Below, one piece after another: positions 1 through 7,160 of a stretch of 21,931 nt of DNA (position 1 is the first letter of the stretch; every line of letters starts with the position of its first letter). The DNA comes from an uncultured Collinsella sp. (GTDB lineage Bacteria; Actinomycetota; Coriobacteriia; Coriobacteriales; Coriobacteriaceae). The DNA lies in contig CAAERQ010000029.1 of NCBI GenBank assembly GCA_900758475.1, positions 1 through 21,931 on the forward strand, written 5' to 3'. The notes beneath the pieces are model-generated. The model saw only the letters and a list, made by a program, of their open reading frames with translations, was not told the origin of the DNA and searched no databases. Position numbers and translations under genes: made by a program.

Positions 1-8
1 ACCATGAT

Positions 9-85
9 GGACCTGTAGCTCAGTTGGTTAGAGCGTCCGGCTGATAACCGGGAGGTCACAAGTTCGAATCTTGTCAGGTCCACCA
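9..85 (+). tRNA. tRNA-Ile (anticodon GAT)
   Basis: The seven-base acceptor strands GGACCTG and CAGGTCC pair perfectly, followed by discriminator A and an encoded CCA (83-85). The T loop TTCGAAT is present. The anticodon arm pairs TCCGG with CCGGG (one T-G pair) around loop CTGATAA, giving anticodon GAT at 43-45. The total of 77 nt is normal for a class I tRNA. A terminator follows directly, so this is the last or only gene of its transcript. Confidence 0.97.
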
Positions 86-98
86 TCAAAACGTTAAG

Positions 99-128
99 AG
101 CCCTGGGGCATTGCCTCGGGGCTTTTTT
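99..128 (+). terminator. Intrinsic terminator of tRNA-Ile
   Basis: AGCCC (99-103) pairs with GGGCT (119-123). The inner GGC/GCC bases extend the stem, and a run of six T follows at 123-128. It lies 13 nt after the tRNA CCA end. Confidence 0.85.
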
Positions 129-270
129 CTTATCCAACTAAAAGTGGTCAAAATAGCCCCGTCCTAAATTAACTACTTTGATTTTGTGTGCTGGGCGAAA
201 GATTGGGTAGTATAGCTATTCAATGCGGCGACCCTGCCGTGTGTTAACCGCTACGTACCGGAGGTGTTCC

Positions 271-771
271 ATGGTTCGTGTCGACATAGAGACCATCGTC
301 ATGGCCGCCGGTCCCGTGCCATCGCTTATTGTGCTTCGTGAGCGCTGCGGCAAGTCGGATTCGCCGGCACCCCTGCGTTCGCTTTCCATTCAGACTGGCT
401 CGTTTGAGGCCGCGGCCATTAGCCGTGGCATCGATAGCGGTCGCGCCGAGCGCCCGATAACGCATGACCTGCTGCTTGACACCGTCGATGCCCTGGGCGC
501 CAAGCTCGAGCGCATCGAGATCGTTCGTGCCGAGCCGCCGGTGTTCTATGCGACGATTGTCGTGCTGGTCGATGGTGACGAGCGCAAGATTGACGCCCGC
601 CCCAGTGACGCCATTGCCCTTGCCGTGCGCAGTAATGCCCCCATGTTCGTGGAGGACGACATCATGAATCGCCTGGGTACCGTTTCTGCCCATGCCGAGG
701 AGGTTGACGACGAGCAGGAGTTCGAGAAGTTCGACGAGTTCGTCCATACGCTCTCCCCCGATGATTTCTAA
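271..771 (+). CDS. Bifunctional nuclease (BFN) family protein
   Basis: This is a 166-residue protein of the BFN/DUF151 family; plant and bacterial members have been described with DNase/RNase activity, and the bacterial role is poorly defined. The hallmark is DARPSDAIALAVRS at about residues 111-124, followed by P-x-F-V. The N-terminal half carries the EAAAISRGI and RPITHDLL segments typical of the family. The C-terminus is acidic (EEVDDEQEFEKFDEF). The ATG at 271 was chosen because GGAGGT (260-265) sits 5 nt upstream; an in-frame ATG at 223 has no ribosome site. A weak promoter-like pair (TTGTGT at 184, TAGTAT at 208, spacer 18) precedes it. The family call is firm; the activity is inferred from the family only. 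Confidence 0.88.
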   Translation: MVRVDIETIVMAAGPVPSLIVLRERCGKSDSPAPLRSLSIQTGSFEAAAISRGIDSGRAERPITHDLLLDTVDALGAKLERIEIVRAEPPVFYATIVVLVDGDERKIDARPSDAIALAVRSNAPMFVEDDIMNRLGTVSAHAEEVDDEQEFEKFDEFVHTLSPDDF

Positions 772-801
772 ATGTCTGGCATGCGAGCGGAGAGGTCGCT
801 G

Positions 802-1158
802 ATGGGTACCCGCGTATCGGCTGAAGCGGCCGCCATCGCGCGCGAAGCCCAGATGCGCTCGGAGGCATCCGAGGCGGCTCGCATCGCCTATGTGACGCAG
901 GCCCGCACGCTTCGCGAGCGCCGCGGCTCCTATATCAAGATGGTTATCATCTCCGCCCTTGTCGCGGTAATCTGTTCTCGTCTTCGTGGTACAGTTGGTG
1001 CGCTTGGGTTTTCGATTTCAACAGGCTTGGTAATCTGGGGTGTGGTCGATGCAGTCATGCTGACCAACCAGATTAAGGTACTCGACAAGCGCGCGATGGA
1101 TATGACGCGCGCTCGCGACGCTGCCGCCAAGATCGCTGCCGAGGCACAAGAACTGTAA
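802..1158 (+). CDS. Small membrane protein with two transmembrane helices, function unknown
   Basis: This 118-residue protein has an Ala/Glu/Arg-rich, probably helical N-terminus (about residues 5-42). A hydrophobic helix follows at 46-58, a short basic turn (SRLRG), a second hydrophobic helix at 66-87, and a charged C-terminal helix (KVLDKRAMDMTRARDAAAKIAAEAQEL). Both tails are therefore probably on the same, cytoplasmic side. The start at 802 is preferred because GGAGAGG (789-795) lies 6 nt upstream. An ATG at 772 directly abuts the stop of the previous gene, but no Shine-Dalgarno precedes it. The 30-nt gap suggests co-transcription with the BFN gene. I do not recognise a family. Confidence 0.72.
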   Translation: MGTRVSAEAAAIAREAQMRSEASEAARIAYVTQARTLRERRGSYIKMVIISALVAVICSRLRGTVGALGFSISTGLVIWGVVDAVMLTNQIKVLDKRAMDMTRARDAAAKIAAEAQEL

Positions 1159-1188
1159 CGACGCCGGATTCGATGGGTAGGTCTAGAG

Positions 1189-1638
1189 ATGGCACAGGAT
1201 ATGCAGGACGCCGGTAACGTCTCCGCCGAGCTCGACGCCATGGTGTGTGACCTGATTGGTGCGTTCTTGGACGACCTTGCCGCCGGCGAGAATCCGGGCG
1301 TAGTTGTGGCGATCGAGGACGCTGCTTCCAACCGCTATCTGGCCGCGCTCGACGAGGATGGCGAGGAGGCATGCCTGGAGGCTGCCACCAACTTTATCTC
1401 CGAGCACAAGATGGGCCTTAAGGACGAGGGTCTGGGCCGTATCGCCCGCTATGCCATCGGCTACACCGGCTGTGTCGAGATTGACGGTGGCTATCACGAC
1501 GCTCTGCTCGTGAGCTTCTTTGAGACCACGCTCGAGAGCGGCTTTTCGGCATATGTGCTGTATGAGGGCATGGGCGCCGGCGATGGTTTTATGTGGAGCG
1601 ACCCTGAACCTGCAGGTGAGGAAACCCCTCTCATCTAA
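1189..1638 (+). CDS. Acidic hypothetical protein
   Basis: This 149-residue protein is strongly acidic, with no signal peptide or membrane helix, so it is probably cytosolic. The start has GGTAGG at 1176-1181, 7 nt before ATG. The body alternates predicted helices (SAELDAMVCDLIGAFLDDL, ACLEAATNFISEHKM) with hydrophobic strands (VVVAIED, DALLVSFF, FSAYVLYEG), which fits a small alpha/beta fold. It follows the small membrane protein by 30 nt and ends about 117 nt before typA. I recognise no motif or family. Codon use matches the neighbours, so the gene is probably real and native. Confidence 0.7.
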   Translation: MAQDMQDAGNVSAELDAMVCDLIGAFLDDLAAGENPGVVVAIEDAASNRYLAALDEDGEEACLEAATNFISEHKMGLKDEGLGRIARYAIGYTGCVEIDGGYHDALLVSFFETTLESGFSAYVLYEGMGAGDGFMWSDPEPAGEETPLI

Positions 1639-1755
1639 AATCGCTAAAATAAACGAGTTTTCGGTAAAAGGCTCAATATTCCCGCTGAGCGTTGTATCGC
1701 TGGGCGGGCCGCATACGCGTGCCGTTTGTATATGGATAGAAGATAGGGGAACTAC

Positions 1756-3594
<1,839 letters not shown>

Positions 3595-3621
3595 GCGCTG
3601 GGGCTTATAACCGCCAACAAG

Positions 3622-3656
3622 AAAGGGCGTCGACCGCAATGGTCGGCGCCCTTTTT
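3622..3656 (+). terminator. Intrinsic terminator of typA
   Basis: AAAGGGCG-(T)-CGACC pairs with GGTCG-GCGCCCTTT around loop GCAAT, followed by a T run. It lies 28 nt after the typA stop, in a convergent gap. The A-rich left flank could let it also serve the minus-strand gene that ends at 3724. Confidence 0.9.
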
Positions 3657-3659
3657 GGT

Positions 3660-3711
3660 GCAATGGGGTCAGGTTGCTTTGCACCACCACAAAGGTGCCT
3701 GGCCCCTTTGC
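3660..3711. repeat. REP-like imperfect palindrome in a convergent intergenic gap
   Basis: Two 17-nt arms (3665-3681 and 3690-3706) match at 13 of 17 positions. The paired blocks are GGGG/CCCC, CAGG/CCTG and CTTTG/CAAAG around loop CACCACCA. An outer GCAA/TTGC pairing extends it to 3660-3711. It has no T tail and follows a complete terminator, so it is not needed for termination. Position and GC-rich mismatched stem fit a repetitive extragenic palindrome, but copy number cannot be judged from one window. Confidence 0.6.
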
Positions 3712-3723
3712 GGTGGTTGGCGG

Positions 3724-4872
3724 TTAGGCGGAGGGAAGGCCCGGGGTGTTGGCGGCCTGCTGCGGCTTGAGGTGGGCGTTGCGCCAGATGATCTGGATAA
3801 CGTAGCCGAGCATAAAGACAAAGGCCACGCCGCTGATGAAGCCGCCGATGAGGGGAAGTCCTGTGAGGGCGCCTGCGGCCACACCGCCGACGGCTGCCAT
3901 GGCGTAGCGGTTCTGGTTATGTCCGACCATGCGAGCGATCGCGCAGCCCGCAAAAGCGGTGGAGACCAACGCGACGCCGATCACGGCGCACATGAGGGCT
4001 CCAGCAAGCGACAGGCCGGCAATCGAGATAATCAGCAACAATACGGCAGGGACAATGGCTACCGTACCCAGAAGACCGCTCATCCACAGGGGTGTGGGGC
4101 GCTGGTGGAGCATTCCGGCGGCGCTGGCGGTCGCACGCGGAAAGACGAGCTCGAGCAACAGAGCGATAAAGCAGGTCGACAGGGCTGCGGCCACGATGCC
4201 GCCGATGATATCGTTAACCGTCGTGGCGGCGCTTTCGTTTTCGGTACGGTCGATCTTGAGCGCGCCGACCTCGGCTCCTGCGGCGCGCTCGGGGTCCTCG
4301 GAAACATGGGCGTTCACCGTGCCGGTGATGTGAGCGTTTTTGCCCAGGATGAGTTTGTCGGCCCAGACCTCGACATCGCCGTCGACGATGCCGTCGATGG
4401 TTACCGTACTGCCCGCGAGTGCTGCCGACTTGGCAGAGCCGCGCAGGGCAACCGTCTCGCCCATCGCGTAAAAACAGTTGGCGGCGCTACCGGTGTTGAG
4501 CACAACATGCTGACCGGCTACCGTCACGCTGCCATCGATTGCGGTTTTGGAGATATCGATGGTGCGCGCCGCCAGGCGAACGGCTCCGCCTACGGTGCAG
4601 TCGCGAATCGACAAGCTCTCGCCCGCCGCGATAATATCGCGGCCGATGGAGGCGTCGTCTAGGTTAAGGCTCTGACCGGCCCAGTACAGGTCGCCTTCGA
4701 CGCCAGACGGATTTGAGTCAACTTCGGTTGCGAGGACGTTGCCCGCGGTGTCTGTGCCGGCGAACGACGTCGTGGGAAGTACGGTCAGCGCAAGTGAAAT
4801 CAGTGCGAATAGGAGGGCGATGCGGCCACGCGTTTTGCGGCATCGGGACGACGGTTTTAGGTTGCAAGGCAT
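3724..4872 (-). CDS. Exported bactofilin-like beta-helix protein with C-terminal membrane domain
   Basis: This 382-residue protein starts with a basic segment and a signal sequence (hydrophobic core about 17-38, ending TTSFA, probable cleavage after residue 38). Residues about 59-190 form regular short repeats (IGRDIIAAGESLSIRDCTVGG, AIDGSVTVAGQHVVL, IDGIVDGDVEVWADKLILG) typical of bactofilin/polymer-forming right-handed beta-helices. Residues about 222-362 hold four or five hydrophobic helices (near 222-245, 263-288, 289-313, 325-362). The beta-helix would face outside, unlike cytosolic bactofilins. The start at 4872 has GAAGGA 6 nt upstream on the minus strand; the longer frame to 4920 has none. 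The gene stands alone, with an inverted repeat just upstream. Its function is unknown; a role in the cell envelope is inference. Confidence 0.82.
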   Translation of the reverse strand: MPCNLKPSSRCRKTRGRIALLFALISLALTVLPTTSFAGTDTAGNVLATEVDSNPSGVEGDLYWAGQSLNLDDASIGRDIIAAGESLSIRDCTVGGAVRLAARTIDISKTAIDGSVTVAGQHVVLNTGSAANCFYAMGETVALRGSAKSAALAGSTVTIDGIVDGDVEVWADKLILGKNAHITGTVNAHVSEDPERAAGAEVGALKIDRTENESAATTVNDIIGGIVAAALSTCFIALLLELVFPRATASAAGMLHQRPTPLWMSGLLGTVAIVPAVLLLIISIAGLSLAGALMCAVIGVALVSTAFAGCAIARMVGHNQNRYAMAAVGGVAAGALTGLPLIGGFISGVAFVFMLGYVIQIIWRNAHLKPQQAANTPGLPSA

Positions 4873-4885
4873 AGTGAATCCTTCG

Positions 4886-4908
4886 TTAGATACTCGACAT
4901 GTATCTAA
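4886..4908. promoter_or_regulatory. Perfect inverted repeat before the bactofilin-like gene
   Basis: TTAGATAC (4886-4893) and GTATCTAA (4901-4908) are perfect 8-bp arms separated by 7 nt. In the minus-strand transcript the element ends a few nt before the Shine-Dalgarno. It is therefore either a repressor operator near the promoter or a leader hairpin. No T tract follows, so it is not a terminator. Confidence 0.55.
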
Positions 4909-4977
4909 CAGGGTACCCAACGCGCGGGCGCTCTAAAAGAACCTCTCAGTTGCATTTCGGGGACGAGTCCGCGCTAG

Positions 4978-5667
4978 CTATTTTTTGCGATGCAAGAAGC
5001 GCGCGATGTCTTCTTCGGTGGGGCTTTTGATGTCAAAGCGCAGCGAGAGCCAGCGCAGACCCATGGTCACCGCGACACATACGACCAGTGCGGCGACATT
5101 GCTCATGATGCCGCTCATAACGAGACACACATAGCTTGCCGAGCCGGCGATGGCGGCGATGGCGTAGAAATTGGTGCGCCGGAAAATGCCCGGCACCACA
5201 CCCATAAAGCTGTCGCGCAGCATGCCGCCACCCACCGCGGTGAAAAAGCCCATCATGATGCATACGGCCGGCGCAAAGCCATAAACCAGTGCTTTGTCCG
5301 CCCCAGTGGCGGCGTAGATGCCGACCGAGATGATGTCGAGCAATGGGATGAGTTTCTCGGGTTTATCGACGATTGCCGGGAAGATGTAGATGATGGCCGC
5401 CGTGGCAATGGAAAGCGGGAGTGCCATCGGCTGGTTGAGGATGTAGACGTTGCCGACCTGGAGTGTCATATCGCGCAAAAGACCGCCGCCCAGACCGCAG
5501 ACCACGGCGAGTGCGACCGCGCCCACCAGGTCAAGCTTGTGCTCGCGCGCGACCAGCACGCCCGAGATCGATGCCGCGACAACAGCGAACATCTCGAGCC
5601 AAAAGGGAATAGCGACCATGGCATCCGAGGCATGTGAGGTAACGGTTATAGCGGCGACGACGGGCAA
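4978..5667 (-). CDS. UPF0126/TRIC-type (YadS/YicG-like) membrane protein, putative cation channel
   Basis: This 229-residue integral membrane protein has about seven hydrophobic helices and an internal duplication. Each half carries the family signature: GLGGGLLRD at 58-66 and AVGGGMLRD at 144-152. These mark UPF0126/TRIC proteins, some of which are trimeric potassium-permeable channels; other members are uncharacterised or proposed transporters. The TTG at 5667 was chosen because AAAGGA lies 7 nt upstream on the minus strand; this gives the expected family length. An ATG at 5619 (213 residues) is possible but has only a weak site. A frame open to 5784 would add about 39 non-family residues. 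Upstream lies a cluster of ACATGT-type repeats. Confidence 0.85.
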   Translation of the reverse strand: MPVVAAITVTSHASDAMVAIPFWLEMFAVVAASISGVLVAREHKLDLVGAVALAVVCGLGGGLLRDMTLQVGNVYILNQPMALPLSIATAAIIYIFPAIVDKPEKLIPLLDIISVGIYAATGADKALVYGFAPAVCIMMGFFTAVGGGMLRDSFMGVVPGIFRRTNFYAIAAIAGSASYVCLVMSGIMSNVAALVVCVAVTMGLRWLSLRFDIKSPTEEDIARFLHRKK

Positions 5668-5703
5668 GATGGGTTCCTTTGAGTTACGGGTTTGGACAAT
5701 GCC

Positions 5704-5849
5704 CGTACATAGTACATGTTCGGCGCCGATTGCGACCCTATTGCTCGGCAAACGGTCGGGACTGGGTACGGTCATAAGTTCCAAACATGTACATCAGCCT
5801 CCAAAGATGTCGAAAAATGTCGGTTTTGGAGGGTGACGTACATGTTTGG
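5704..5849. promoter_or_regulatory. ACATGTAC-type repeat cluster with a long inverted repeat
   Basis: CCAAACATGTAC (5781-5792) and GTACATGTTTGG (5838-5849) are perfect 12-bp arms. Nested inside are CCTCCAAA (5798-5805) and TTTGGAGG (5825-5832), with ATGTCG twice in the loop. A third GTACATGTT lies at 5712-5720, beside another GTACAT. The cluster precedes the minus-strand membrane gene that starts at 5667, so an operator array is possible. The doubly nested arms could equally form a large cruciform or RNA hairpin. No coding frame is credible here. Confidence 0.55.
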
Positions 5850-5891
5850 GGATCTTGGTTGATGCTGAACGCGATGGGGACGTGGCTGAAT

Positions 5892-6022
5892 AGGAGGGAT
5901 GTCCAAATTTTGAGCGGAGCTCAAAATTTATCCGGTCGGCTTGCGTCGACTGCGCTGCGCTAAAACGCGCCACGGGCGCGTTTTCTTTACGCTTCGCGCT
6001 CTGGCGGGTTCGAATCCCTCCT
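5892..6022. repeat. Multi-hairpin gene-free segment enclosed by 9-bp arms
   Basis: AGGAGGGAT (5892-5900) pairs with ATCCCTCCT (6014-6022), enclosing two perfect hairpins. The first is AAATTTTGAGC (5905-5915) with GCTCAAAATTT (5919-5929). The second is AAAACGCGCC (5962-5971) with GGCGCGTTTT (5975-5984). Between them is GTCGACTGCGCTGC (5945-5958), resembling the GTCGACGCTGC of the elements at 13675 and 18366. The right closing arm lies in the tRNA-Ser fragment. The arrangement could be a structured RNA or a degenerate mobile palindrome. Confidence 0.5.
5962..5988 (+). terminator. Possible intrinsic terminator (10-bp GC-rich stem)
   Basis: AAAACGCGCC and GGCGCGTTTT form a perfect 10-bp stem with loop ACG, followed by CTTT. 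It could terminate in either direction because both flanks supply A/T runs. No plus-strand gene leads into it. Confidence 0.4.
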
Positions 6023-6030
6023 CCTGCGCC
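6006..6030 (+). pseudogene. tRNA-Ser 3'-end fragment (T loop and acceptor strand)
   Basis: The 25 nt match the last part of the intact tRNA-Ser(CGA) gene at 24 of 25 positions (minus-strand copy 6120-6096), but on the opposite strand. It includes the T loop TTCGAAT and the acceptor 3' strand. The T stem upstream is broken (GCGGG against CCCTC), no 5' half or anticodon arm precedes it, and GCCG replaces GCCA. It is either a relic of a lost tRNA gene or a trace of integration at tRNA-Ser. Confidence 0.7.
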
Positions 6031-6051
6031 GTATTTGCTTGTTAGGGACTC

Positions 6052-6083
6052 AAAACAAAAAAGCTCCCATTCCCGGGAGCTTT
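6052..6083 (-). terminator. Intrinsic terminator of tRNA-Ser(CGA)
   Basis: Read on the minus strand, AAAGCTCCC and GGGAGCTTT form a 9-bp stem with a 6-nt loop, followed by TTTTTTGTTTT. It lies 11 nt beyond the tRNA CCA end. Confidence 0.88.
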
Positions 6084-6094
6084 CTCAACCAAAA

Positions 6095-6185
6095 TGGCGG
6101 AGGAGGAGGGATTCGAACCCTCGTGACCTTATACAGGCCAAACGGTTTTCGAGACCGCCGCATTCAACCACTCTGCCACCCCTCC
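6095..6185 (-). tRNA. tRNA-Ser (anticodon CGA)
   Basis: The 91-nt length with a long variable arm marks a class II tRNA. The acceptor GGAGGGG pairs with CTCCTCC (one G-T pair), with discriminator G and an encoded CCA (6095-6097). The T arm is GAGGG-TTCGAAT-CCCTC. The anticodon stem GCGGT/ACCGT holds loop CTCGAAA, giving CGA at plus positions 6149-6151. It lies downstream of tRNA-Ser(GGA), with a terminator between them. Confidence 0.97.
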
Positions 6186-6194
6186 GCGTGGGGT

Positions 6195-6224
6195 AAAAAC
6201 AAAGCAGGCTCGAAGGCCTGCTTT
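6195..6224 (-). terminator. Intrinsic terminator of tRNA-Ser(GGA)
   Basis: On the minus strand AAAGCAGGC pairs with GCCTGCTTT (9 bp, 6-nt loop), followed by TTTGTTTTTA. It lies between the two tRNA-Ser genes. Either the CGA gene relies on read-through or it has its own, unseen promoter. Confidence 0.82.
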
Positions 6225-6233
6225 GGAATTAAC

Positions 6234-6324
6234 TGGCGGAGAGTCAGGGATTTGAACCCTGGAGACGCTTTTGACGCCTACACGATTTCCAATCGTGCTC
6301 CTTCGGCCACTCGGACAACTCTCC
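6234..6324 (-). tRNA. tRNA-Ser (anticodon GGA)
   Basis: This is a 91-nt class II tRNA. The acceptor GGAGAGT pairs with ACTCTCC, with discriminator G and an encoded CCA (6234-6236). The T loop is TTCAAAT. The anticodon stem ACGAT/ATCGT holds loop TTGGAAA, giving GGA at plus positions 6288-6290. A promoter lies just upstream. Confidence 0.97.
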
Positions 6325-6340
6325 GTTAAATGCGAAAGTC

Positions 6341-6368
6341 AGTATACACGAGGAATCGCAAAGTGCAA
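6341..6368 (-). promoter_or_regulatory. Candidate promoter of the tRNA-Ser genes
   Basis: On the minus strand TATACT (-10, five of six consensus bases) lies 16 nt after TTGCAC (-35, 6363-6368; TTTGCA at 17 nt is an alternative). Transcription would start about 10 nt before the tRNA-Ser(GGA) 5' end. Confidence 0.6.
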
Positions 6369-6718
6369 ACAGAAAAGTTGGCATTTTTTGAAACGCTTGG
6401 CTTCGTGACGGGATCTAGGAGGCCAAAAACGGGCTCTGACCAGCATGGCTGCATACAGCAAATTGTTCAAAATGAGTATTTATAGATGACGTGGCAGCAA
6501 TTTTAAAAATCTTTGAACGGTGTTGTGGACCACTGGTATGCATTTCGCGACCACAGCCTTGCAATTGCTGACCTGCGGTTTGATTTGGTTTGTCCCCGCA
6601 GCGCCGTACCTTGTCCACGGATTCGTCAAGCATTTGGTCAGCATTTGGTTGGAAGACGCATGAAGTGCCGTGTGAGTATGGATATATGTGGAGGTCATGA
6701 GGTTGTAGCTGCATATTC
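6369..6718. other. Low-GC gene-free stretch between tRNA-Ser genes and the rpsF promoter
   Basis: About 350 nt are clearly richer in A/T than the flanks and hold no credible gene. A 126-residue minus-strand frame (6415-6795) has no ribosome site at its start and no recognisable motif. Contents are a small GCTG/CAGC hairpin near 6448-6459, an 11-nt near-perfect tandem repeat starting GCATTTGGT (6630-6651), and a segment at 6427-6462 (AACGGGCTCTG ... CTGCATACA.GCA) resembling the loop of the inverted repeat at 16679-16785. It may be a decayed insertion or a repeat family member. Confidence 0.45.
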
Positions 6719-6747
6719 TTGCAGCCTGGGAGGTTGAAAGATATTAT
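6719..6747 (+). promoter_or_regulatory. Candidate promoter of the rpsF operon
   Basis: TTGCAG (6719-6724) and TATTAT (6742-6747, five of six consensus bases) are spaced by exactly 17 nt. The start would fall near 6754, giving a 5' leader of about 65 nt with one hairpin before rpsF. Confidence 0.55.
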
Positions 6748-6763
6748 TACCAAGTCTTTTCCT

Positions 6764-6792
6764 GCTTCAGGCGCACCTTCACGACCTGAAGC
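6764..6792 (+). promoter_or_regulatory. Leader hairpin upstream of rpsF
   Basis: GCTTCAGG (6764-6771) and CCTGAAGC (6785-6792) form a perfect 8-bp stem with a 13-nt loop, ending 12 nt before the Shine-Dalgarno. rpsF leaders of many bacteria bind the S6:S18 complex for feedback control, so position fits. The loop (CGCACCTTCACGA) lacks an obvious CCG box, so identity with that motif is unproven. Confidence 0.45.
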
Positions 6793-6818
6793 CACATTTG
6801 CCCAGAGGAGGTGACAAT

Positions 6819-7112
6819 ATGAAGGCTTATGAACTGCTGTTCTTTGTTGACCCGTCGCTCGACCCCGAGACTCGTCTCGCTGTTATGAAGCGTATCGATA
6901 CCACGATCGCTGAGGGCGCTGGCAAGGTCGACTCCGTTGACGAGTGGGGCAAGCGCAAGCTCGCCTACGAGATCAACGACCTCACCGATGGTGACTACAC
7001 CCTCATCAACTTCCACGCAGATCCTACCCAGATCGCCGAGCTTGATCGCGTCCTGCGCATCACCGACGCTGTGGTCCGCCACATGATCGTCCGTCGCGAC
7101 GACCAGGAGTAA
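6819..7112 (+). CDS. rpsF: 30S ribosomal protein bS6
   Basis: This 97-residue protein is the usual bS6 length. It binds 16S rRNA in the central domain of the small subunit as a heterodimer with bS18, which is encoded two genes downstream. It begins MKAYELLFFVDPSLD and holds the conserved DEWGKRKLAYEIND and HMIVRRDD segments. The ATG at 6819 follows the strong site GAGGAGGTGA (6804-6813); the frame upstream to 6798 is not used because it overlaps that site. It is the first gene of rpsF-ssb-rpsR-rplI, with a candidate promoter and leader hairpin upstream. Confidence 0.97.
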   Translation: MKAYELLFFVDPSLDPETRLAVMKRIDTTIAEGAGKVDSVDEWGKRKLAYEINDLTDGDYTLINFHADPTQIAELDRVLRITDAVVRHMIVRRDDQE

Positions 7113-7160
7113 GACTGTCGTTTTGGACCGGGCTTGTGCCCCAAGAGGAAGTAGTGAGTT

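Noticed and set aside
3655..4662. 335-residue plus-strand frame opposite the bactofilin-like gene
   Set aside because: The minus strand encodes a signal sequence, regular beta-helix repeats and membrane helices with a good ribosome site. The plus frame is compositionally odd, begins in the typA terminator and runs through the repeat at 3660-3711.
4990..5637. 215-residue plus-strand frame opposite the UPF0126 gene
   Set aside because: The minus strand has the duplicated GGG-x2-RD family signature and membrane helices, so the plus frame is a shadow.
6039..6329. 96-residue plus-strand frame across the two tRNA-Ser genes
   Set aside because: It is the translated antisense of two intact tRNAs, a well-known source of false proteins.
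6630..6651. Tandem GCATTTGGT repeat as a CRISPR or iteron
   Set aside because: Only two 11-nt units with no spacers, and not near a replication gene pattern; too little for either call.
6415..6795. 126-residue minus-strand frame in the low-GC stretch
   Set aside because: Its start overlaps the rpsF leader hairpin, has no ribosome site, and the protein shows no motif or domain-like pattern.
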